Shown here: positions 37,941 through 46,849 of the stretch, piece by piece
Position numbering within the stretch: position 1 is the stretch's first letter
Layout of the letters: the number at the start of each line of letters is the position of its first letter
From: Microbulbifer sp. YPW16
GTDB lineage: Bacteria > Pseudomonadota > Gammaproteobacteria > Pseudomonadales > Cellvibrionaceae
DNA: 64,000 nucleotides
Direction: 5' to 3'
NCBI RefSeq assembly: GCF_021290385.1
Contig: NZ_CP089928.1
Location: 434,001 to 498,000, forward strand
The notes under the pieces: model-generated
Seen by the model: only the letters and a program-made list of their open reading frames with translations
Database searches by the model: none
Told to the model about the DNA's origin: nothing
Translations under genes and position numbers: made by a program

Positions 37941-37956
37941 CTGGATAAATACACAG
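37941..37956. promoter_or_regulatory. LexA (SOS) box candidate upstream of polB
   Basis: CTGG-N8-ACAG differs by one base from the consensus CTGT-N8-ACAG and has an AT-rich centre. It lies 60 bp upstream of the polB start. PolB is a known SOS gene in E. coli, which supports the reading. Confidence 0.6.
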
Positions 37957-38045
37957 ATATCAGCAATCGCCAGAGATAGACGAAAGGGCTCTGGCGACCT
38001 ACCTAAGCCGAATGGAGAGAGGAAAAACGCACCGAACGCAAAGTT
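37944..38045. repeat. polB-upstream segment, copy 1 of a diverged direct repeat
   Basis: GATAAAT-ACACAG, TCAGCAATC-CCAG, AAGCC and GGGAAAA-CGC-like blocks follow the same order and spacing as at 40474-40592. The two copies flank the IS110 element and its two neighbouring orphan genes. Confidence 0.6.
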
Positions 38046-38070
38046 ATCCACAGAACCCAGGAGGCAACAG

Positions 38071-38625
38071 TCAGGTGACCGGATGGCCGTCCCAGTTTGT
38101 TTTTAGAGGCACATTGGACGAGTGCCAACGGCTAACGTAGCTCTGGATATCACTCAAATCGGATTCAACCAATTTCTCCAATTTGGACAATCTCTTAGAC
38201 AATCCCTTCCTGGTTAAATATCCGCCAATTTTGTGTTGAGGCATGCCAGCTAATATTAGACCTCTAGGTGGGGCCAGCCTGGTTCTGGTTCGACTGTTTG
38301 GAGGCAGTTGAAACTGTAATCCATCAATGCCTGAGAGGCTTTCTATAGTTTGGCATTTCGGCGACAAGCTAAAGATATTTAAGTGCTCCTGAATCCAATT
38401 GTCTCCAAGGCATATATCGACTTCAATTATTTGGAGTTCCGATTTATTCGTAAGGCGACAAAGCTCGTAGCTATATCCTCCAATATCATCCTTGCCAAAC
38501 CAGGCGTTTGAAAAAGGTGATTTACAGAACCCTTGTTTTTCTAGTGCAGGAAGGCCCTTTTCAAGAAATATCCTATTCCTCTCCTCCTTCAACTCCTTTT
38601 GAGAAACGCTATAAAATAAGCTCAC
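38071..38625 (-). CDS. hypothetical protein, AT-rich
   Basis: I do not recognise this 184-residue soluble protein. It has no signal peptide or membrane helix. It starts MSLFYSVSQKELKEERN and contains helical N- and C-terminal parts around a beta-rich centre (YELCRLTNKSELQIIEVDICLGDNW). Base composition is lower in GC than the neighbouring core genes, which suggests transfer. It lies between the duplicated polB-upstream segment and the IS110 element, and may be cargo or a resident orphan gene. An immunity-type protein is one possibility only. Confidence 0.6.
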   Translation of the reverse strand: MSLFYSVSQKELKEERNRIFLEKGLPALEKQGFCKSPFSNAWFGKDDIGGYSYELCRLTNKSELQIIEVDICLGDNWIQEHLNIFSLSPKCQTIESLSGIDGLQFQLPPNSRTRTRLAPPRGLILAGMPQHKIGGYLTRKGLSKRLSKLEKLVESDLSDIQSYVSRWHSSNVPLKTNWDGHPVT

Positions 38626-38721
38626 GCAACCTCTCCTCTGCGCTTAAAGCTATACTCAGCCCGCTCGTCAGCAATCGGCTGCAGCTTCTTGTATGGTGAA
38701 ATCCCCCAAAAATTCGGTAAG

Positions 38722-38862
38722 GTGAGGCCCGTAACTTGCCACGAACAAGTTACCGGCGTGACAGCTCGATGCAGCGCAGGTGCAGGCGATGCCTAGCCCG
38801 TTAACAAGCATGTAGCGTCACGCCGACCCTATGTACAACCCGAACAGTCGAATGGGCCTCAC
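38722..38862 (+). ncRNA. candidate IS110 bridge RNA (left-end structured leader)
   Basis: The non-coding leader before the IS110 transposase is strongly folded. GTGAGGCCC (38722-38730) pairs with GGGCCTCAC (38854-38862) as an outer helix. Inside are a perfect hairpin (GTAACTTG 38731-38738 with CAAGTTAC 38746-38753) and a second 9-bp helix, CGGCGTGAC (38754-38762) with GTCACGCCG (38817-38825). That helix encloses a 54-nt internal-loop region. IS110-group elements are known to encode a bridge RNA in this position. The exact ends and guide loops are not determined. Confidence 0.6.
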
Positions 38863-38876
38863 GAGCCCGAATGTAG

Positions 38877-39860
<984 letters not shown>

Positions 39861-39888
39861 CATCACAGTCGCTTGTTATGCATGCTGG

Positions 39889-40350
39889 CTATGGCTTGCT
39901 AAACAGACGAGCCCAATAGTTTTTACCCCAATATGCAGCTAGTCGTTCTATATTTAGGAAATACTTTTCAACGGCCTCCGGGCTCTCCTGGTCCAGTTCT
40001 AGCCAAGTTTTGCTCGGCGCCAAATACAATGAATATGTATCTCCATCATAAGGCCTGAACTGCCTTGCTTCGAAATCAGGGGATAACAAGCAATTTATTA
40101 CCAGGAACAACTCTTCATGTTTCAGACCCGATTTGGCCTCAACACTTTTTTGGCCATAATGTATTCGAAAAGTATCTTCATCTACCTCCTCCACCAGAAG
40201 TTTATCTCCTGTAAGAAAAGCAGAAAATGCATTCACCACTTCGTCTAGTTGATCTCGCCAATCAATAACCACGCAATAATCACTACCACCAAAGACGGCT
40301 ATAGCCTCCGAATCACCACGTAGAACCTGACTAATTAGCTCCTTGCTCAC
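39889..40350 (-). CDS. hypothetical protein, AT-rich
   Basis: This 153-residue soluble protein is not recognised. The GTG at 40350 is favoured because GGAGG lies 9 bp upstream; a longer frame to 40386 would start before that site. It contains beta-rich segments (AIAVFGGSDYCVVIDW, LYLAPSKTWLEL) and a helical C-terminus. Composition is AT-richer than the core genes. It lies just right of the IS110 element, on the same strand as the orphan gene on the left, so the two may once have been neighbours. Confidence 0.62.
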   Translation of the reverse strand: MSKELISQVLRGDSEAIAVFGGSDYCVVIDWRDQLDEVVNAFSAFLTGDKLLVEEVDEDTFRIHYGQKSVEAKSGLKHEELFLVINCLLSPDFEARQFRPYDGDTYSLYLAPSKTWLELDQESPEAVEKYFLNIERLAAYWGKNYWARLFSKP

Positions 40351-40446
40351 AGAAGCAGACCTCCAACGCGGACTTTGAATACACAATAAATAATGTCAGA
40401 TCACCATTTTGGCTTGACATACTATAAATCAAATTAACGTCACAAA

Positions 40447-40467
40447 GTTGATCTGACCCCATTTATT
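40447..40467 (+). repeat. GATCTGACCCC-type repeat, copy 1
   Basis: GTTGATCTGACCCCATTTAT is preceded by an AACGTCA-like block, as in the copies near 42723 and 42776. Part of a family clustered around the transposase pseudogene. Confidence 0.65.
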
Positions 40468-40473
40468 CTTGCT

Positions 40474-40592
40474 CGATAAATGCACAGGCGTCAGCAATCA
40501 CCAGAACTGGACGAGCAGGGTCTGGAAGCCCACCCAAGCCAGGGGTGAGAGGGAAAAGCGCCCCCACTCCAATGAACGCCATAACGTTGATC
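40474..40592. repeat. diverged copy 2 of the polB-upstream segment
   Basis: This block follows the same order of motifs as 37944-38045 and also retains a weakened LexA-like sequence (CGATAAATGCACAG). It lies directly after a GATCTGACCCC repeat and ends in another. Confidence 0.55.
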
Positions 40593-40604
40593 TACCCCCA
40601 TTTT
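40586..40604 (+). repeat. GATCTGACCCC-type repeat, copy 2 (diverged)
   Basis: GTTGATCTACCCCCATTTT shows the repeat with one changed base in its core. It lies just downstream of the lipoprotein gene. Confidence 0.55.
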
Positions 40605-40649
40605 CAGACAGCTCAATCGATCCGCCGGCGTGCTGCATTGGAGGGGCGG

Positions 40650-41831
40650 TTAAGGCCCACGCACCAGGCGTTTCTGATCACGCCTATCCGTTTTCTTTTT
40701 GGACTTCTTTTCCTTTTCCCGTTTCTTCTTCTTTGGTTGCTCGTTCTTGGGTTGCTCGCGCTCCTGGCGCGGAGCTGGCTTCGCGGCAGTATTGCGCCGA
40801 TCATTTGGCGCATTGCGCTGGCGCTGGGGCTGGCTGCGCTTGTTTTGTTGCTTGGGCTTCTCGCGCACCGTGCGGCGATCGGTTGCCGGATCCTCTAATG
40901 CAGGAACAACTCGTGGGCCGCGAATGCCGGTGGGCTTGTCCGCGAGTTTAACTGCCCGCTCGTCCCGACTTGGATTCCGACGTGGCTTCCGGCGTTCATT
41001 ACCGCGATCCCAGCTCCGGTTATCCGCCTGAGACGCCCGCCGCTTTGGCTCGGCTGTGGCAGCAAACCCATGTTCACCGCGTCGGCCACGATGCTGGCGC
41101 TCCTCACGACGATCCCGGCCCTTCTCACGATGATCCCGGCCCTTCTCACGATGATCCCGGCCCTTCTCACGACGATCCCAGCCCTTCTCACGACGATCCC
41201 AGCCCTTCTCCCGACGATCCCAGCCCTTCTCCCGACGATCCCAGCCCTTCTCACGACGATCCCAGCCCTTCTCGTGTTGATCCTGGCGCTTCTCACGGCG
41301 ATCCCAGCCCTTCTCACGACGATCCCGCCCCTTCTCACGTTGATCCTGACCCTTCTCCCGGCGATCATGTCGATGCGCGTTGCTGTCATATCTGTCCCGC
41401 CGGTCATAACCGTCGTCATGAACGTGCCGGCGCGGCGGTCTGTAGTCGTGTCCTCCGGCATAGCGATGGCCGTGGCGGCGCAAGCGCGAATGCCAGCGAT
41501 CATTGAAGTTTCCCGAGATAGTCAGATTCGGGGCCGGATACCAGGGGCCACGCCAGTGATTGGCACTGATCCAGTGGTCCTGATACCAACGATAGTAACG
41601 CCCCTGTCGATAGAAAACGTCGCTGCGGTCGTAGAATACGTAGACGCCGAGCGTATCGTCGTAGTAGCGATAGCCGGGATCGGTGATCACTGAATAGGAG
41701 TAAACCGGAGGAGCCTCCCGGACATAGGTACTCCCGACGAACACCGGCGGGGCTGCTGGGTAGGTGACACAGCCACCGAGCGTCAAAGTGATGGTGAGAG
41801 CGGCGAGTAATCGGTATGGGACCTGGCGCAT
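40650..41831 (-). CDS. lipoprotein with Tyr-rich domain and heptapeptide repeat array
   Basis: This 393-residue protein has a lipobox LGGC (Cys21) and a Tyr/Trp/Asp-rich domain (about 40-110; YYDDTLGVYVFYDRS, YYRWYQDHWISANHW) seen in small envelope lipoproteins. Residues 156-253 form about 14 copies of a seven-residue unit, DRREKGW with variants. A very basic tail rich in Lys, Arg, Gln and Pro follows. The array is encoded by a 21-bp tandem DNA repeat. It is probably an outer-membrane-anchored protein with a charged stalk; binding to a polyanion or wall is speculation. Length is likely to vary between strains. Confidence 0.8.
   Translation of the reverse strand: MRQVPYRLLAALTITLTLGGCVTYPAAPPVFVGSTYVREAPPVYSYSVITDPGYRYYDDTLGVYVFYDRSDVFYRQGRYYRWYQDHWISANHWRGPWYPAPNLTISGNFNDRWHSRLRRHGHRYAGGHDYRPPRRHVHDDGYDRRDRYDSNAHRHDRREKGQDQREKGRDRREKGWDRREKRQDQHEKGWDRREKGWDRREKGWDRREKGWDRREKGWDRREKGRDHREKGRDHREKGRDRREERQHRGRRGEHGFAATAEPKRRASQADNRSWDRGNERRKPRRNPSRDERAVKLADKPTGIRGPRVVPALEDPATDRRTVREKPKQQNKRSQPQRQRNAPNDRRNTAAKPAPRQEREQPKNEQPKKKKREKEKKSKKKTDRRDQKRLVRGP
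41073..41366. repeat. 21-bp tandem repeat array inside a lipoprotein gene
   Basis: About 14 units of 21 bp (plus-strand core CCCTTCTCACGACGATCC) lie head to tail. The central units are nearly identical, and edge units are diverged. The period keeps the frame, so all six frames stay open here. Confidence 0.9.
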
Positions 41832-41909
41832 GGTGCGTTTTCCTTGGATTCACACCTGCTTTTTAACCCGGCACAACTGAATCGCCGCTGAATCTACTTT
41901 GAACAAATG

Positions 41910-41932
41910 AATAACGGGGTCAGATCAACATT
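41910..41932 (-). repeat. GATCTGACCCC-type repeat, copy 3 (inverted)
   Basis: AATAACGGGGTCAGATCAAC is the reverse complement of the other copies. It lies 20 bp from the 3' end of the transposase pseudogene, so this gene is flanked by inverted copies. Confidence 0.65.
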
Positions 41933-41951
41933 GTGTCAGGAACACCAACAT

Positions 41952-42644
41952 TCACGGCAAAGCGATGCGCGGCCGACCCAGCGGAGCTTGCGTCACCCGC
42001 CGGGCAAACTGTTCCTCGATCTGCGCCTTGAACCGGTCATTACCCAGCGCCAAGCCCCTGTTTAATGCACCCCGGATCTTGTCGAGAGCGGCCGCATCCA
42101 GCGCATGGCGGAACAGGGCCCGGTAGCGCTCCTGGCGCTGCTTCGGGTAGCGACCGAGCGCCAGATGCTGCATATGAGGTATAAGCAGGCTGGATGACCC
42201 GCCCAGCCCATTGCAGCCATAGCTGGACCAGAAATACTCCCCCGGATCTGGCACCATGCCCGCGCGCACCGGATTTAGCTCTATATACCGATAGCACTGC
42301 AGAAGATAATCCTCAGACTGAACCGGGCAGGATTTGTAGCGCTCCTCCCGCAGAGTTTCCGAACGCCGATACTCCCGGTTGAAGTAACGCTCATAAATAC
42401 GCCCAAGGGCCTGCATCATCCTGCTAGTACCCTAATCAGACTGCGGGGTTACCAGCAGATTGACGTGATTGGTCATCAACACCCAGGCATGTACCTGAAT
42501 ATCGAATTCCTTTGCATACTGTTTTAGCCAACTGGCGTAGGCGATCATGTCCTGTTCTGAACAGAAGCAAACCTGCCGGTTGTTGCCCCGCTGTATGACA
42601 TACTGCGAAATCCCTGCAGGTCCGAGGCGCGGCAATCTGGCCAT
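41952..42644 (-). pseudogene. REP-associated-type Y1 transposase, broken
   Basis: The reading frame matches IS200-like/RAYT transposases (MARLPRLGPAGISQYVIQRGNN, then CYRYIELNPVRAGMV, then WSSY). An in-frame TAG at 42432-42434 splits it after VTPQSD. The frame continues unchanged beyond it (GTSRMMQALGRIYERYFN), so one nonsense change interrupts it. The metal-binding HUH motif is also altered: NHVNLLV replaces the usual NHVHLLV. The candidate catalytic tyrosine region is kept. Full length would be 230 residues. It is flanked by inverted GATCTGACCCC repeats, its probable substrates. Confidence 0.85.
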
Positions 42645-42722
42645 CGAGCTTTCCCTTCCCTTTTTGCCAAGGCCATAGACTAATGAATGGAAAACTCAGT
42701 GGGTGTTAATAGGTGTCATAAT

Positions 42723-42743
42723 GTTGATGTGACCCCATTTATT
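42723..42743 (+). repeat. GATCTGACCCC-type repeat, copy 4
   Basis: GTTGATGTGACCCCATTTAT follows a GTCATAAT block, 78 bp upstream of the transposase pseudogene start and in the opposite orientation to copy 3. Confidence 0.65.
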
Positions 42744-42775
42744 TAAGAGCCTCCAATTCAACTAACGTCATAATT

Positions 42776-42796
42776 TTTATCTGACCCCATCTATTT
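42776..42796 (+). repeat. GATCTGACCCC-type repeat, copy 5
   Basis: TTTATCTGACCCCATCTATT follows AACGTCATAA and ends exactly at the stop codon of the AAA_13 ATPase gene. It marks the left edge of the AT-rich cassette. Confidence 0.65.
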
Positions 42797-45079
42797 TTAG
42801 GCAACACCAGCATGAACTATCTTAATAGCTCTTTCTGCAAAATTAAGGAGCTCTCCATCTACAATCTGAACCTGATCTGCAGCGGGATTCGTATCGTGAT
42901 GAAACTGACCAGCATAGCGATTGATCTCATTAAGTTCAGTGGTGATATTTTGCGCGTGGACTAATGGACTCGGAGGTTGGGCATTATTGATTTGATCTAT
43001 TATCTGTCCAAACAATAACCCGCTGGTTATCATCCCTGGGAATCTCCTATGCAAATAACCTTCAAGCATAGGTCTAATTGACCTCGCTATCTCCATACTG
43101 CTTTGTGCATTCCCAGCCATATACTCATCTAATACTCTATGACTCCTGAAGTACGCACCTTCGCACTCCTGATCAACGTTAATCTCATCAAAATCACTAT
43201 AACGATTAGCGACCGCTTTTAACTTAAAACACTTAACATTATTTGGGTTCTCCGTTCGCAATACGTCATCTCGAAGGTTGCGCAGGAAATGAACATCGTG
43301 CGCGAGGACTATAATCTGTTCACAATTATCGTGTAGACGCTTCAATACAGTACGAGTTTGTTGCTTACGATTAAGGTCTAAGCTACACATTGGATCATCG
43401 ATTACAATTATTTTATTAGATATGTCAGGATCAGACTCTGCCGAGGCTATAAAGAATGCAAAAGCCAATGTTCTTTTGTCACCTTCACTTAGCGATGTCT
43501 TAAAATCCGGCACACCACCATTCAACGCAATGTTTCCACCACGCATTTGAAGCGCATAATCGCTTCTTAAGCCGCCACGGTAGTTAAAATCAATATTAGG
43601 GATGAGAAATTGGGCGCCAAACCCTCTCAAAAGCTCGTTAATACGATCTTTGTAGCTCTCAAGTGTTAGCTGCATGATCCGATTTAACGTATCTTTTTTT
43701 AATTGCTTTTCTCTTTTTGCATCAGCATCCTGATTTCGTTGCTCTTCTAATTGAGCTAGAAGAGCAATAACATCCTGCCTATGACGTGTTTTTGCCAACT
43801 CCAAATCACGAATTTGCTGCTGCATGTCCTCAACATTTAATGCAGTCAAACCAGCTTTGTATTGTGAGATCTGTTCTGAAGCGTTCTCAATTGTCTCATT
43901 ACAAGCGGTAATTACATCTGTAATGGTTTTCCATTGTCTATCGATTAAGTCTTTATCCTCTTCTGTACCAACCTCATCTAGCAAATTGACTTCTTTTCTG
44001 TTTTTTAAGTTTTCCAACATTGCTTTAATATTTGAAAGAGCGTTCCTTGCTGAGCTTTCGTCGAATACAGGCGGTGAAACATCTACATGTTCTTGCCAGC
44101 CATCTACAACAGCACTAGCTGTTTCAAACCGTGCTCTTAATCGATTAATTATTTCATTATCACAAGCCGCATCCACAAGTGCGGATAGCTGAGCAACATT
44201 GGATTTAAGCTGATTATAATCTTGATTAAAATAGCTACGATATGCCTGTATTAGATCCACACCTTCTAAAGATTGATTGCAGAACAGGCAATTTTCTTCT
44301 TCTCCATATGCATAACCATCACTTATCCATTTTTCTAAGCGATCTTTGTTATGGTTGCTTAAATGATTCCTTACCCTTTGCTCTGCAGCCAAATCAATAT
44401 TATTAAGTGATGTGGCAAGAACCCTAAAAATTGGCTCAATATCCAGAGTGGGCAAGGGTAGTTGCTGCGGTTGCGCCTTTGCCTGAATAAGTTCTATATT
44501 TCGAGCTTCGACTATTTTTGCATTAAGGGCTAATATTTGCTCATCAGCATTAGGAACTTCTGCAATTTGTTGAAATTGCGCTAATGTTACGCCTTGATGT
44601 ATGAGTGATAATTGGCTTACTGTTTCGCGAACAGCATTACTGGTCGCCTGGACGGCATTATCTGCATGATCATATTCTCGCTGAGCAACTACTGCGCTCT
44701 CACCCAAAGCGAATTGCAAAAGGTTTTTACGTTGATCAGGAGTAACCTTGCCACCGGCGTAAACATTTTGCTCTACAAAGTCAGCATCAAATACTAGAAG
44801 TTCCGGGCGCCCAATATTCCAATTACCATTTTGAAATACAGCGCGCTGACCGTTTGAGAACTGAAGTGTTGCTTCAGGGTTTTGATTTCCGTCAATCGTA
44901 CGGCGATTTAAAAGCAAAGCAGGATTGTTTGTAGAGCAGGAGCGAAATAATGAAGCTAAAGTTGATTTTCCACGCCCGTTGTCCGCATAGATAAAAGTAG
45001 CTTTTTGCAATCTTTGGGCTCTTCCATCTGCATCATGCAATAGCCCAATACCTTTTATCCGATGTATTCTTTCTAACAT
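42797..45079 (-). CDS. AAA_13-family (RloC/PrrC-like) ATPase
   Basis: This 760-residue ABC-type ATPase has Walker A NGRGKST (34-40), a CLFC pair (264-267) inside a long coiled-coil region like a zinc hook, signature SEGDKR (531-536), Walker B VIDDP (559-563) and His594. The C-terminal region has Arg669-x3-Glu673 and His727/His728 (GQFHHD). This recalls the R-x3-E...H triad of PrrC/RloC anticodon nucleases, though the spacing to the histidine is larger. RloC-type proteins cut tRNA on phage attack. No restriction-modification genes are adjacent. Composition is clearly AT-rich. It ends a three-gene same-strand cassette. Nuclease activity is inference. Confidence 0.82.
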   Translation of the reverse strand: MLERIHRIKGIGLLHDADGRAQRLQKATFIYADNGRGKSTLASLFRSCSTNNPALLLNRRTIDGNQNPEATLQFSNGQRAVFQNGNWNIGRPELLVFDADFVEQNVYAGGKVTPDQRKNLLQFALGESAVVAQREYDHADNAVQATSNAVRETVSQLSLIHQGVTLAQFQQIAEVPNADEQILALNAKIVEARNIELIQAKAQPQQLPLPTLDIEPIFRVLATSLNNIDLAAEQRVRNHLSNHNKDRLEKWISDGYAYGEEENCLFCNQSLEGVDLIQAYRSYFNQDYNQLKSNVAQLSALVDAACDNEIINRLRARFETASAVVDGWQEHVDVSPPVFDESSARNALSNIKAMLENLKNRKEVNLLDEVGTEEDKDLIDRQWKTITDVITACNETIENASEQISQYKAGLTALNVEDMQQQIRDLELAKTRHRQDVIALLAQLEEQRNQDADAKREKQLKKDTLNRIMQLTLESYKDRINELLRGFGAQFLIPNIDFNYRGGLRSDYALQMRGGNIALNGGVPDFKTSLSEGDKRTLAFAFFIASAESDPDISNKIIVIDDPMCSLDLNRKQQTRTVLKRLHDNCEQIIVLAHDVHFLRNLRDDVLRTENPNNVKCFKLKAVANRYSDFDEINVDQECEGAYFRSHRVLDEYMAGNAQSSMEIARSIRPMLEGYLHRRFPGMITSGLLFGQIIDQINNAQPPSPLVHAQNITTELNEINRYAGQFHHDTNPAADQVQIVDGELLNFAERAIKIVHAGVA

Positions 45080-45206
45080 TTAAATCCCTGTTTTACAAAA
45101 AGAGTTCGACACTCCGCAATGTCTCAAAGCACATATCGCCGCACTCAGTGACAACTTATTTTGTGAGCGTTTTACTTAGAAATAGATGTGCACAAAACTA
45201 GCAAAG

Positions 45207-45223
45207 GCCCTATAAAATAGGGC
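45207..45223 (-). terminator. weak hairpin after the nuclease-like gene
   Basis: GCCCTAT (45207-45213) pairs with ATAGGGC (45217-45223) around three A. On the minus strand it is followed by a T-rich, interrupted stretch. It could partly uncouple the ATPase gene from its upstream neighbours. Confidence 0.35.
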
Positions 45224-45241
45224 TGCCGCTACAGAATATTC

Positions 45242-45931
45242 TCAACTCTGATACGGCAGCGCAATAACATACACAGCACTTTCAGCTCTAGGTATACCAG
45301 TCTGACTCTTACCATTGGGACGATCATAACCTTCACGATCATCCAAAGGTTGAATCATAGCTTCTCGGATAGATTCAACATAATCTTTTGCGTCGTTTAT
45401 AGCCTTTACTTTTTTACCTACCGAGCACCCCATAACTTGCTCTATAAAAAGCCCCCATCGAGGAGCTTTTGCAATAGACTTATGAGGTGTACGAGCTTGA
45501 CTGTTATCATACCAAGCATTTAGATCTCTCTTTTCGCTCTGCTTTGGCCGCCAGAAAAGGCAATGATGTATTGCCTGCCGTTTGAACTCACGATTAACGA
45601 ATGTAGGTAAGCAGTAGAATATTTCCGGGAACTTCATTACTAGATCGAATTGTCCTGGAGGATTATGAAACTTCCAGTTGAGCCGACCGAAGTCTTTTGG
45701 TCTCTTTCTATTGTCTTTGTACTCAACTTTTTTAAGCTGTAATCCTACCAGCTTCTTACCAACTACCAACTTTTCATCTGCAGGCCAACTCACCTCTTCA
45801 TCCGGAGAGACCGCCCAAATCGCAACTTTCACTCCAAGCGAAATGAAGTAATTTTCAATACCTTGGATAATCCAAGCCTCATACTCCCTCTCCAATGGAG
45901 TGGAAAATTTAATATCTAATGGATGCATCAT
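45242..45931 (-). CDS. unknown protein with PD-(D/E)XK-like features
   Basis: I do not recognise this 229-residue protein. The N-terminus has a helix with Glu14 and Glu16 (LEREYEAWIIQGIENYF). Then come Asp52 (WPADEKLVVGKK) and a strand with Gln65-Leu-Lys67 (VGLQLKKVEY). The order Glu, Asp, Gln-x-Lys resembles the Mrr-type variant of the PD-(D/E)XK nuclease core, but no family match was tested. No signal or membrane segment is seen. It lies 20 bp after the membrane-protein gene and 162 bp before the AAA_13 gene on the same strand, and shares their AT-rich composition. Confidence 0.65.
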   Translation of the reverse strand: MMHPLDIKFSTPLEREYEAWIIQGIENYFISLGVKVAIWAVSPDEEVSWPADEKLVVGKKLVGLQLKKVEYKDNRKRPKDFGRLNWKFHNPPGQFDLVMKFPEIFYCLPTFVNREFKRQAIHHCLFWRPKQSEKRDLNAWYDNSQARTPHKSIAKAPRWGLFIEQVMGCSVGKKVKAINDAKDYVESIREAMIQPLDDREGYDRPNGKSQTGIPRAESAVYVIALPYQS

Positions 45932-45951
45932 AAACCTTGAGAGTTAACGCC

Positions 45952-46431
45952 TCAATCAGCCGCGTTATTGGCCGACTGCATTGATTTGTTAGGGTTATTG
46001 CGACGGTCTATAACCGTTTGCCTTGTGTAAATCGGCGCAACATTAACCCGTTTCATTCCTAAGTCCCGTCTAATATCGACTCTCAAAGCATTAACTAATC
46101 CATCCGCACTATATATTTTTTCATCCGACAGTTTCTGTACAAGCTCATTCGTTAACTTTACCTGCTCTTCATTTCCATAAAGGTGAATCATTACAATGGC
46201 TTGCTCAACCTCCCGGGCATAGGTTTCAAGCTCACCCTCATGATTTTCCCTTGCAGGGATTCCTTTATCCAATCCCAGACGAATAAGTAGATCGTATGAA
46301 TTGGATAGGGCTTCGATCCGCCGCTGCCTTCTAGCATTTTTGAGATCCCTTCGCGAAGTGAAAAAGTGAGTAATTATCCACCCAACAGATGCAACCGAAA
46401 CGATTACAAAAATTTTTATGTAGAACTCCAT
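45952..46431 (-). CDS. single-pass membrane protein of the AT-rich cassette
   Basis: This 159-residue protein has one N-terminal membrane helix (about 5-25) and a basic cytoplasmic helix (RRDLKNARRQRRIEAL). A helical domain follows (about 60-125), with a polar tail after it. No family is recognised. I chose the ATG at 46431; a TTG three codons upstream is also possible, and neither has a strong ribosome site. It is the first gene of the cassette, so it could anchor or sense at the membrane for the downstream nuclease-like protein and ATPase. That role is inference. Confidence 0.62.
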   Translation of the reverse strand: MEFYIKIFVIVSVASVGWIITHFFTSRRDLKNARRQRRIEALSNSYDLLIRLGLDKGIPARENHEGELETYAREVEQAIVMIHLYGNEEQVKLTNELVQKLSDEKIYSADGLVNALRVDIRRDLGMKRVNVAPIYTRQTVIDRRNNPNKSMQSANNAAD

Positions 46432-46849
46432 AGGATACAATTCCCAATACTGCTTAACGGTTTACTCAAAAGACGTGCCTATAAAACTCAGTTCTTTTCA
46501 ACTCGGCCCGGCTTTACAAGGGATCTATAGAAAAGCCCTCAAAATCAGTAGCTTACCGAAGCTTCGAATATTTCTCTTCAAAATTAGCCTGCAGAGCGTC
46601 TTTATAATTCTGGATATACCGCAGTCGATGTTATTAGAATTGCTTTTTAAGTCAATTACTTAGCCTCACACCAATCAATTCAGTGATTCTTGCTGCTGAT
46701 CTAGCGGTTCCCCACTCCGCTTTGTCTGAATTTTGTACAAAACCTTTCAGGCACAAAAAAGCGAGCCTCAATTGAGGCTCGCTTTTTCGACTTCCGAAGC
46801 CAGCTTGAACAGTACCCACCGCTATTCGCGGCTCATACTGCGAAGCAGA
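46432..46849. other. intergenic region at the cassette boundary
   Basis: No gene is supported. The left part is AT-rich and should hold the cassette promoter, though no clear -35/-10 pair was picked out. The right part carries the terminator of the prpF operon at 46755-46786. Confidence 0.5.
46755..46786. terminator. bidirectional rho-independent terminator
   Basis: GCGAGCCTCA (46761-46770) pairs with TGAGGCTCGC (46773-46782), with an A-run on the left and a T-run on the right. It mainly ends the gntR-prpB-prpC-acnD-prpF operon on the minus strand. Confidence 0.9.

Noticed and set aside
41073..41366. CRISPR array
   Set aside because: Units are contiguous 21-bp repeats without unique spacers, and no cas genes are present.
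40895..41693. Several repetitive open frames on both strands within the lipoprotein gene
   Set aside because: The 21-bp period keeps every frame open. Only the minus-strand frame at 40650-41831 has a lipobox and a normal start.
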